DNA of 45,133 nucleotides, from contig NZ_BBWH01000054.1 in the NCBI RefSeq assembly GCF_001463705.1, positions 1 to 45,133 on the forward strand, written 5' to 3'. Positions within the stretch are counted from its first letter, which is position 1. Every line of letters starts with the position of its first letter. The notes under the pieces are model-generated. The model made no database searches and had not been told where the DNA came from. It worked only from the letters and a program-made list of their open reading frames with translations. Below are positions 18,530 to 25,399 of this stretch, one piece after another. This DNA comes from Aureimonas sp. AU12. Its GTDB lineage: Bacteria > Pseudomonadota > Alphaproteobacteria > Rhizobiales > Rhizobiaceae. The translations under genes and the position numbers were made by a program.

Positions 18530-18796
18530 GTGGCCGAAGACGAGGATCCCGCGATCGAGGTGTCGCCGCTCTCGGGAAACGTGACGCGCGATGGCGTGAC
18601 GGTCGAACTGGCGATCTACCGGATCGCGGCGTCGAATGAGGGATGGACGCTCGAGGTCGTCGACAAGGAGAATGCGTCCACGGTCTGGGACGCCCGCTTC
18701 GTGACGGATGACGAGGCGTATCGCGAGTTCCACCGCTGCCTCGATGAGGAGGGCATCCTGGCGCTTCTGTCCGGCGACACCCCGACGGTTCACTGA
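18530..18796 (+). CDS. Hypothetical protein (88 aa)
   Basis: Start GTG 18530 is chosen for the GGGAG seven bases upstream; GTG 18479 would give 105 aa. The protein is acidic, with IEVSPLSGNVTRDGVTVELA, IYRIAASNEGWTLEVVD and FVTDDEAYREFHRCLDEEGI. The alternation suggests an alpha/beta fold: three strands, then a helix. I do not recognise a family. Reading-frame composition is consistent with a real high-GC gene. Confidence 0.6.
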   Translation: MAEDEDPAIEVSPLSGNVTRDGVTVELAIYRIAASNEGWTLEVVDKENASTVWDARFVTDDEAYREFHRCLDEEGILALLSGDTPTVH

Positions 18797-18940
18797 TGGT
18801 CGCCGCGATACGCTAACGGTTGAGCCAGCTGCTGGTTAGGGTTCCCGACATCGACCTTGCTACCGTGCAAGCTCGGTCAGCGCCGGGACCCAGCGGGTGC
18901 TGCTGCCGGTCCTTCTCGTCCTGCCAAACGAGTTCTGGCA

Positions 18941-19486
18941 TCAGTCCCGGAGGATGAGACCGCGCTTCCATCTGTCTTCGAGCTTCAGCCCCTTCGTCGC
19001 CTCACGACGCCGAACCCGATAAGGAACCTTGGCGATCGTGTTGGAGGATGTCATAGGCGCCTCGATCGAGATCGCATCCGATCTGACGTCCACCGCCTCC
19101 GTCACGACATTGGCAGTCTCGGGTGGGATGGCGGTGACATCCAGGCTGTGGGTGTCCGGCAAACGACGGGCAGAAGACCGTCTCCGGTATGACCTGGGCT
19201 CGTCCGAAAACATCGGTTCCAGCTGCTCGGTCAGCACCGGCGCCGGGTCGATGCGTGAAACCAGGATCCGGCCTGTCCGATGCGCGGGTTGCGCATTCGA
19301 AGGCGCCTGCGCGGACCGCACTTCCGCTCCGGCCTCGTTGTCGGCCAGGGCCGCAGGGTCGTGGGTCTTCCGCGCAAAAGTTCGAAGCTCGGGCGTCATC
19401 ACGTCCGACCAGATCGAGACGGGTTGCCCGGCGGCAGGCAGACGACGCTTGCGCTCGACGACGAACGGCTTCAGCTGACGTTTCAT
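18941..19486 (-). CDS. Hypothetical protein (181 aa), basic ends
   Basis: Begins MKRQLKPFVVERKRRLPAAG and ends in a second basic stretch (VPYRVRRREATKGLKLEDRW). The middle is Pro/Ala-rich and probably disordered. The KRQLKPFVVExKRxRR opening is one I associate with conserved hypothetical genes on rhizobial-type plasmids, but no function is known to me. No clear ribosome site is visible at the start. Confidence 0.55.
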   Translation of the reverse strand: MKRQLKPFVVERKRRLPAAGQPVSIWSDVMTPELRTFARKTHDPAALADNEAGAEVRSAQAPSNAQPAHRTGRILVSRIDPAPVLTEQLEPMFSDEPRSYRRRSSARRLPDTHSLDVTAIPPETANVVTEAVDVRSDAISIEAPMTSSNTIAKVPYRVRRREATKGLKLEDRWKRGLILRD

Positions 19487-19751
19487 GAAAGGTCACATCA
19501 AATGAGAATGAAGTGCGGGTGATCGTTTGCGCCCGCCCAATAAACATATTGGCGTGAGGTTATCCACGCGAGTCATGCTGATCTGATTGCCCCTTGCAGC
19601 CCCATGCTGATGCATCTACGAGCACGTTAGACCATCGAGGTAGGAAAACCGTAGGTTCAAAATTGCACGTCATTGCTGTGGGTGGCGATTGATACTCGTT
19701 GCGCTTGGAGGCTGGCGTTCTGATTGCATTGAAACCTGACTGGAGAGCAGC

Positions 19752-20180
19752 ATGAACTTGGAACCTGAGACAAACGACGATCAGCTGCAACGGACGGCCG
19801 GGATCGTCGCCGCCTATGTCAGCAACAATCATGTGCCGCGCGAGGAACTGCCGGATCTCATCCGGAAGATTTACGACGCTTTCGCCATGCCAGGCGTTGG
19901 TGCAGCCGCGCTGGCGCCGCCAGTTCCGGATCTGGTCCCCGCAGTCCCGATCAAGAAGTCGGTGACACCGGACTACCTAATCTGCCTTGAGGATGGAAAA
20001 TCGTTCAGGTCTTTGAAGCGGCATCTTATGACGCATTTCGACCTAACGCCAGATGCCTATCGTCAGAAGTGGGGTCTACCGGCCGATTACCCGATGGTGG
20101 CGCCTAACTATGCGGCCAAACGCTCCGAGCTGGCCAAGGCGATCGGCCTGGGCCGCAAGGGGGCGCAAGCGAAGGGCTGA
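19752..20180 (+). CDS. MucR/Ros-family transcriptional regulator
   Basis: 142 aa, with GGAGAG just before the start. The Ros/MucR zinc-finger-like domain lies at residues 74-135: YLICLEDGKSFRSLKRHLMT, then HFDLTPDAYRQKWGLPADYP and a basic tail (KRSELAKAIGLGR). Cys78, His91 and His95 are present, but the second Cys position holds Asp81 (CLED). Ros homologs with this change are known in rhizobia and can still fold and bind AT-rich DNA. On plasmids such proteins often silence AT-rich foreign DNA, a natural fit next to the AT-richer island that follows. Confidence 0.9.
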   Translation: MNLEPETNDDQLQRTAGIVAAYVSNNHVPREELPDLIRKIYDAFAMPGVGAAALAPPVPDLVPAVPIKKSVTPDYLICLEDGKSFRSLKRHLMTHFDLTPDAYRQKWGLPADYPMVAPNYAAKRSELAKAIGLGRKGAQAKG

Positions 20181-20585
20181 CATCGTCAGGGGTTTGCGGG
20201 GCGGACCCGAGCAGCTGGATCAGCGCCAACCGATGCGACCCTTAAAGCCCACTGGGATGAACCTGGGCTTTCCGCCTCCTGTTCCCGACAGCAGGCATAA
20301 ACCTGTCGAGATAGCCGCTGACGGACACACGAACGTCTTACGGTTTGCCTTGAATGGTTCAGGAGGCGATGATCCAGTTTGGATGGGTCCGCGGGCATTT
20401 TGTACCGCATGGAACGCGGGTCGTTTTGGGCATACCCGTAACGGACCTTACCGTCAAAAAGCAAGTAGGTGGTCTTAAACCCGACTGTGTGAGATGGTGT
20501 TGCTGGTGCAAAGCGCGGCTTATGCCTATAGTTAGAGGGTCAAGACGCCCCACATCTACGAACCAACCCGGCTGGAGAACGTGCC
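20181..20585. other. Spacer between mucR and the AT-richer island
   Basis: About 405 bases. Open frames here (for example one from 20354 that runs into the next gene) lack recognisable features. No repeat or terminator stands out. Confidence 0.35.
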
Positions 20586-20900
20586 ATGCGGAAGTCGGCA
20601 TATGCGTCACAGAAACCGTGGACCTATCTCGTTGAGGTCAATAGGCCACGCGGGAATGACATACGACGCAGCATAAGGCGATGGGGACGCCAAGGTGTCG
20701 AGGCCGAGCTCATTCCGCATCTTACAACCGTCCGGATCACTCGCCCCCAAAACATGTCGATAGATACGTTCAAAAAGCTTCTTCGATCAGAGCTTCATCC
20801 TCGCCGAGGCTCGTTGATGGTCTTCTGTCGCTCCAACGGCAAAGCCTTCCGCTGCTCGAACTACGGCAATTCTCGGGGTCGTTTCATTCAAGAGCTATAA
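20586..20900 (+). CDS. Small protein with a ferredoxin-like (SinR/Cas2-like) pattern, function unknown
   Basis: 104 aa, with GGAGA 9-10 bases before the ATG. The predicted order is strand (TYLVEVN), helix (DIRRSIRRWG), two strands (GVEAELIPHLTTVRITR), helix (SIDTFKKLLRSEL), strand (GSLMVFCRS). This is the beta-alpha-beta-beta-alpha-beta order of small ferredoxin folds such as the SinR-like and Cas2-like proteins found beside defence genes. The resemblance is in fold order only; no Cas2 active-site Asp is at the end of the first strand. It ends 22 bases from the end of the methyltransferase gene on the other strand and shares the lower GC of that island. Confidence 0.6.
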   Translation: MRKSAYASQKPWTYLVEVNRPRGNDIRRSIRRWGRQGVEAELIPHLTTVRITRPQNMSIDTFKKLLRSELHPRRGSLMVFCRSNGKAFRCSNYGNSRGRFIQEL

Positions 20901-20921
20901 ATGTGGATAGCGCTTCAACTG

Positions 20922-22016
20922 CTAACTAATCGCAAAAGAGAAATCGTGCTCTAAGCGCTCTGGACTTGTTCCAGGTCGAAATGCGTTCGTTTGCCGTTTT
21001 GCTATCTCGGATGACCGGCCGGAATGAATAGGCTTCACACGCCTTTCATTAAAAGCACACTCCAACCCAGATGTGACACCACTAAACAAGTCTTCTTTTG
21101 TCAGCTTTGTTCCACCAATTCTAACAACAATGACTGCTTGGTCTCTCACAAGCGGGGCTACGCCCTTCCATACTTCATTTAAGAATCTCCAATAATCTTT
21201 CAAAACAGTATGTCTGTCATCGCGATTAATGCGATGCTTTGGTCGATCAGCACCTCCAAGAAACCACAACCTCAGCCACTGATCTTCAGAATAATCCGTC
21301 GTATCAAGATATGGAGGCGAAGTTACAACAAGAGCGACTTGTCCTAAAGCGTCTTGAAAGTTTTCCGTTGCGCGCCGAGCATCATCAAGGACAACTTTCC
21401 CCTTCGCCTCTGGCGGACGCTTTAGGAAACGAAACTTTGCCGCCTCACGCAGTATAGGAAATGTCTTCCTCTCCGGAGCTGAGAGGTTACGTTCACGCCA
21501 CCAACGCACAGAATAATCGGGCTTTGTGCTTATAGTTCTGGGCATCCTATTACTTAGTACTGATTGAGAGCGATGAGATTCCCCGTGCAAAATGCCGAGC
21601 ATGATAGCACTTATAAATCGATCAACCGGATCACTCTGCCAATTGAGATACTTTTTGAGGAAGACAATTTCTTCGAGCGTATTTTTATGAAAACAGTATT
21701 CAAAAAACTCTGGTAAAGTCTCGCCCACGAACAGGTCGTCATTGAACTGAACTTCTAGTTCCGAAATACGCTCTAAAATGCTTTCGAGAGATGGGACGTC
21801 GGCTTTGGCGCCAGCTACACAAGCGGCGACAGGGTTCACATCCGATCCGATCGCTTTGCGTCCGTTGAGAAGACTTTCCAATATTGTCGTTCCGCGGCCG
21901 CAAAACGGATCAAGCACAAGCTCTCCAGGACGCGTGTGCGCAAGCAACTGCTCAGCGACGAACGCCTCAGGGAACATTGCAAAATACGGGCATATGGAAT
22001 GCAGCGGATGTCTCAT
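20922..22016 (-). CDS. DNA methyltransferase (N4-cytosine/N6-adenine type)
   Basis: 364 aa. The AdoMet-binding motif I is DPFCGRGTTILES (36-48), preceded by PYFAMFPEAFVAEQL (motif X-like). The catalytic motif IV is TSPPY (232-236), the serine variant common in N4-cytosine and beta-type enzymes. About 185 residues lie between them, room for a target-recognition region. The order X-I-recognition-IV resembles the alpha class more than the permuted beta class. It is the last gene of the four-gene operon and its ATG overlaps the nuclease-like gene by 4 bases. Its likely role is to protect self DNA against the partner encoded upstream. Confidence 0.85.
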   Translation of the reverse strand: MRHPLHSICPYFAMFPEAFVAEQLLAHTRPGELVLDPFCGRGTTILESLLNGRKAIGSDVNPVAACVAGAKADVPSLESILERISELEVQFNDDLFVGETLPEFFEYCFHKNTLEEIVFLKKYLNWQSDPVDRFISAIMLGILHGESHRSQSVLSNRMPRTISTKPDYSVRWWRERNLSAPERKTFPILREAAKFRFLKRPPEAKGKVVLDDARRATENFQDALGQVALVVTSPPYLDTTDYSEDQWLRLWFLGGADRPKHRINRDDRHTVLKDYWRFLNEVWKGVAPLVRDQAVIVVRIGGTKLTKEDLFSGVTSGLECAFNERRVKPIHSGRSSEIAKRQTNAFRPGTSPERLEHDFSFAIS

Positions 22017-23113
22017 GCAGCAGCTCGCTTTTCAGCTAGTTCCTGCATTACCCCTTCGACCCACTCATCAACCTCGTTGATACGGTCAATGCCGTCGATG
22101 TTAGTCGGAGGCCCCCCTGGGGCGCCTAACGCGAGCGCAGATGATTGAGCGATCCGACCACGATCAAAGATGATTCCGAAAGTAGCCTCTCTGACAGCGA
22201 ACTTCCTGGTGACACCTTCCCGATAAACAAGCGGGCCACCGCCAGCTGCGCGCGGTGGTTCCTCTAGATCAAACCATAAGGGAAACGGTAAGCATATCGC
22301 CGGCAAGAAATGCTCGAAGCGTTCATTGACGAACCACTGCCGTATCGATTTAACATCAGATGCGACCGGCTTATCCTTCCAGTCCATACCAGACGCAACT
22401 TGGACGAACATTAGCAATGTAGCTGCATGCCCATCAGAAAAGCCGCGCCATGCGATTATATCAACGCCGCCGTCTTTTAGTTTTGCGTCAAAACCATAAG
22501 GTATAGAGTCTCTTATTTTATACGATCCATACCGGGCCCAAGCGGCTGTCAACGCTGGCAGAAAACCGTCTCCGGTCGCCCTAGGGAATCCAAAAGACAC
22601 AACTTCAGCGTTGGTATATCCGCCTACAGCTATACATGAACATATCTGAAACACGTTGCCAATTTGCTGGACAAAATAGCGCTTTTCTTTTGGGACTGCG
22701 ATGAGATTGTCTCTCATACCTGAGTCTAATAAGCAAAATATGTAGATCAATTCGCCGGATTCTACGCTCTTCCAAGATTCCTTACGCTTCAAGATTTGAG
22801 CAGAACCAAAAGCCCCTAATGAGATTAACTCAAAAGGGTAAGAAGAGCCGACTAGTTTTATGCGAAGTTCAATTTCCTCGGTAACACGCTCCTCTAAATC
22901 ATCAGAGGATCGCTCCGTTACTTCTGGCTCTCCACCATCGTCTGCATCTTCTTCAAAGTCTTTTGGCGAAGAACGACCATCCGTAGTTCTACGCAACTGT
23001 GTGCGGAGAGCAGAAATTGCAACTTCTCCGCTTTCGTTCGATAAAGCCAGAAGTTCCAGCCAATCGGCAAAGCGCGCGCGCTTAGAATTGAGATCGGGAG
23101 GATTAATGTGCAC
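22013..23113 (-). CDS. Probable PD-(D/E)XK-like nuclease partner of the methyltransferase
   Basis: 366 aa, third gene of the operon, starting directly after the ParB/Srx stop. No family name is certain. Residues 214-242 read DGGVDIIAWRGFSDGHAATL then LMFVQVASG. The Asp in a GVDxIAW strand, followed about 20 residues later by a (Q)VxxG strand and by Lys246, is how many PD-(D/E)XK nucleases look (usual form D-x20-QxK-G). Here the Lys of QxK is Ala, so either the Lys has migrated or the enzyme is inactive. The N-terminal third is acidic and low-complexity (EEDADDGGEPEVTERSSDDL). A nuclease role is inferred from this motif and the coupled methyltransferase. Confidence 0.6.
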   Translation of the reverse strand: MHINPPDLNSKRARFADWLELLALSNESGEVAISALRTQLRRTTDGRSSPKDFEEDADDGGEPEVTERSSDDLEERVTEEIELRIKLVGSSYPFELISLGAFGSAQILKRKESWKSVESGELIYIFCLLDSGMRDNLIAVPKEKRYFVQQIGNVFQICSCIAVGGYTNAEVVSFGFPRATGDGFLPALTAAWARYGSYKIRDSIPYGFDAKLKDGGVDIIAWRGFSDGHAATLLMFVQVASGMDWKDKPVASDVKSIRQWFVNERFEHFLPAICLPFPLWFDLEEPPRAAGGGPLVYREGVTRKFAVREATFGIIFDRGRIAQSSALALGAPGGPPTNIDGIDRINEVDEWVEGVMQELAEKRAAA

Positions 23114-24193
23114 TCAGATATCCTCGTCGCCGAGGCTTTTCTTCAGCATGTTGTCCCGAAGATTACGGACAGTGGTAGCAAGGTTTCGAACCATCGATAA
23201 CAAGGTTTCGTCACCATCATAATGGCTCGACAGCCCCAAAGCCCCTTCGCACTCCTTCGAAGCGCCGATCAACGCCTCTTTAAAGCGTTCAGATGGGGGC
23301 TCTACCTGCTCAAACGCTTGGTCCAGCCGCCGCGTACTCGCCAAGACACCAAGGGCTGTCTTGTTCTCGATAACACGAACTAGCTGGTTTAGATTCGGGT
23401 TCTGACTCGCAATTACTGTTGGCTCTTTCTTCGACTCTTGGCCATACAACCAAGACATGACCTGCTTCAGCTGTTCAGTGTTTTCCTTGGGAACAGGGGT
23501 CTTTGTATCTTCGTCGTCTTCTATACCGAGATATGACCGGACTGATGGGCGAGAAATTGCTGTGTAGAGATGAGAGAAAGCAAATCTCTTTTTTGTTCTA
23601 TCGTTAATATTAAAGACGTTGTCGTTTTGCGCCTGTTCCAGGACACGGTATCCGGCAACGAGCCGCCGGATCGTGTTGTGATTGTCGCCAAGCATCTTGC
23701 TTACGACATCGACATCAGCCCCTTCGTTCAACCACTCGGCAGCATATTTAGCTTTGGCATAGGCGTCCCATTTAAATGGGCCGTTTATATGCTTGAATGC
23801 AATAAAACGACGTGCATCCGCTCGATCATCAACGAACCGGACTCTTACGTCGGCGGGCAAAGGTTGCGGGTTATCAATATTCGGAAGTTTATAACTTATA
23901 TCCGAGCGAAGTTTAGCGTCAGAAATCAGCCTTATCGCCGCGAGGCGGCGATTTCCCTCGAACACGATATTGGTATTTTTCTGTACAATGAGAGGTTCAT
24001 AGTCAATCCATCCAGATGATAGTATGGACTGAACTAGCTCTTCGACATCATATTCAGTAGTAAGATACCGAATAGAATCTTCCTCGGTTTGGAATACCTC
24101 AGTTGGGACGCGCGGATTTTGCGGGTCAAAGCGCAAATCCTGGATTGGCACCATCGAGTCCTGAGTGGCCGAAACGTTGGGAACGCTAGACAT
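23114..24193 (-). CDS. ParB/Srx N-terminal-domain protein, second gene of the putative defence operon
   Basis: 359 aa from ATG 24193, which overlaps the preceding gene by 8 bases. The ParB/Srx fold is clear in residues 15-90: VPIQDLRFDPQNPRVP, then EYDVEELVQSILSSGWIDYE and PLIVQKNTNIVFEGNRRLAA. GNRR at 80-83 matches the GxRR element that binds nucleotide (CTP in ParB, ATP in sulfiredoxin). A helix-turn-helix-like stretch follows (NEGADVDVVSKMLGDNHNTI, then RRLVAGYRVLEQ), as in ParB. The C-terminal 150 residues have no family I know. Possible roles are a DNA-loaded CTPase clamp, a sequence reader or a nuclease. It is not beside parA, so it is not the partition ParB. Confidence 0.8.
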   Translation of the reverse strand: MSSVPNVSATQDSMVPIQDLRFDPQNPRVPTEVFQTEEDSIRYLTTEYDVEELVQSILSSGWIDYEPLIVQKNTNIVFEGNRRLAAIRLISDAKLRSDISYKLPNIDNPQPLPADVRVRFVDDRADARRFIAFKHINGPFKWDAYAKAKYAAEWLNEGADVDVVSKMLGDNHNTIRRLVAGYRVLEQAQNDNVFNINDRTKKRFAFSHLYTAISRPSVRSYLGIEDDEDTKTPVPKENTEQLKQVMSWLYGQESKKEPTVIASQNPNLNQLVRVIENKTALGVLASTRRLDQAFEQVEPPSERFKEALIGASKECEGALGLSSHYDGDETLLSMVRNLATTVRNLRDNMLKKSLGDEDI

Positions 24194-24509
24194 GATCCGT
24201 GTCCCGTTCAGAGTCCGGGGAATGTGTTGATACGGCGTTCGCAGCCGTCCAAAGTGCACGGCTGATCCATTCTTGAAGCGTCGTGTCCTGCTGCGCAGCG
24301 ATCAACCGGAGCGTACGATGCAACTCCGGCTCTAAGCGGATGTGCACCATTCGGGCCTTCTCGGCAGCTGCCGGTCGCTTCTGTAAGTCGGTACGAATGA
24401 TCAAACCTCGGTGTATCGTCGCGACATCAGTAACATCGATATATGCGTTCGCACATCCCGAGCGGGCATAATTCACTGAAATGAGAGGCTCTTGGTTTCT
24501 TGATTGCAT
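24186..24509 (-). CDS. Ribbon-helix-helix-like small protein, first gene of the putative defence operon
   Basis: 107 aa from ATG 24509. Upstream frame extension would pass through the hairpin at 24553-24578, so I prefer this start; no strong ribosome site is seen. The C-terminal half (ARMVHIRLEPELHRTLRLIA then AQQDTTLQEWISRALW) matches the beta-strand/helix/helix of HicB/CopG/Arc-type antitoxins and repressors. The N-terminal 50 residues are unrecognised. It could be an autoregulator of the operon or an antitoxin-like controller. Its stop overlaps the ParB/Srx start. Confidence 0.55.
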   Translation of the reverse strand: MQSRNQEPLISVNYARSGCANAYIDVTDVATIHRGLIIRTDLQKRPAAAEKARMVHIRLEPELHRTLRLIAAQQDTTLQEWISRALWTAANAVSTHSPDSERDTDHV

Positions 24510-24552
24510 AACGGTAGGGCCGCCTCGACCAGAGCTCTCCATAGCGAAGGGA

Positions 24553-24578
24553 GGGGCGGCCCGGATCACAGCCGCCCC
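24553..24578 (-). terminator. Hairpin after the 24589-25278 gene
   Basis: Perfect 8-bp arms GGGGCGGC (24553-24560) and GCCGCCCC (24571-24578). On the minus strand the following bases are TCCCTT, a weak T-tract. It is probably a terminator that separates the hypothetical gene upstream from the RHH-ParB-nuclease-methyltransferase operon. Confidence 0.45.
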
Positions 24579-24588
24579 CTTTGTCTGC

Positions 24589-25278
24589 TCAGGCGGCGAT
24601 CCTCCGCTCGATCTCCGTGAGGAACGGCAGGTTGATCCGCCGGTAGAGCGGCAGTTGCCTGCGGACCTCGTCGTGCAGCGTGGGGCTCGGCTGTCGATCG
24701 ATGCGGATCAGCTCCAGCACCTGGCCGACATGCATCTGATCCGTGCTGAATGGCCTGACGGGATCGATGATCCAGTTCTCCAGGGCTTCCACCAGCGCAC
24801 CGTCTTCCCGCCGGTATTCGGGCCGCCCGTCGTCGGGATCGATGCCGAGGTTCTGACAGGCCGTGCGATAGGCAGGCGTGCCCCAGCTAAAGCGCGGGGC
24901 ATCCATGATCTCTCGGTAGAGGGGGAACGCGGCCCGGATCGCCTGACGCTCGGCACGCGGCGTCAGGGCCATGGCGACGATTTCCGGCAGCTGGGCGAGC
25001 AGGACGCATCGCATGGCGAACACATGAACCTCCCCCGCGTCCTCCAGCTCGAACACGGCCATGTCGCTGCCCCGCGAACCCGCGATCGCTTCCAGGCCAT
25101 CCTGATAGATGCGGTCCGGCAGCGCCTCCACGTAGGCGCGCACCGTGATCGGCCCGCTGTTCGACCGCTCGTGCAGGCGCCAGCTTTCGATCTGCCACTC
25201 GCCCGTCGCCGGATCGCGGCTCGCCCGATGCCGGCTCGACACCCAGCGCTGCCAGCCCGGGCCCTGTTCCTCGTTCAT
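24589..25278 (-). CDS. Hypothetical protein next to traA
   Basis: 229 aa from MNEEQGPGWQRWVSSRHRAS (ATG 25278; an ATG four codons earlier also exists). Features are WQIESWRLHERSNSGPITVR, MRCVLLAQLPEIVAMAL, FSWGTPAYRTACQNLGID and a C-terminus LPLYRRINLPFLTEIERRIA. No membrane segment, signal or known motif is visible. High-GC codon use like traA suggests that it belongs to the plasmid backbone and not to the neighbouring island. Function unknown. Confidence 0.6.
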   Translation of the reverse strand: MNEEQGPGWQRWVSSRHRASRDPATGEWQIESWRLHERSNSGPITVRAYVEALPDRIYQDGLEAIAGSRGSDMAVFELEDAGEVHVFAMRCVLLAQLPEIVAMALTPRAERQAIRAAFPLYREIMDAPRFSWGTPAYRTACQNLGIDPDDGRPEYRREDGALVEALENWIIDPVRPFSTDQMHVGQVLELIRIDRQPSPTLHDEVRRQLPLYRRINLPFLTEIERRIAA

Positions 25279-25399
25279 GCCACCCTCCATCTGAACCCGA
25301 TGGATCGTAGGTTGCAGACATATGATATGCCAACCGTACGGATTGTGCAGCGTGTGAACATGATGACCTTGGTCAGCCTACTCTCATGCCAATTGGCCG

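Noticed and set aside
23114-24193. Partition ParB
   Set aside because: It is 15 kb from parA, inside an operon with a methyltransferase, and its C-terminal part is unlike ParB dimerisation domains. The parA partner is the ribbon-helix-helix gene at 40246.
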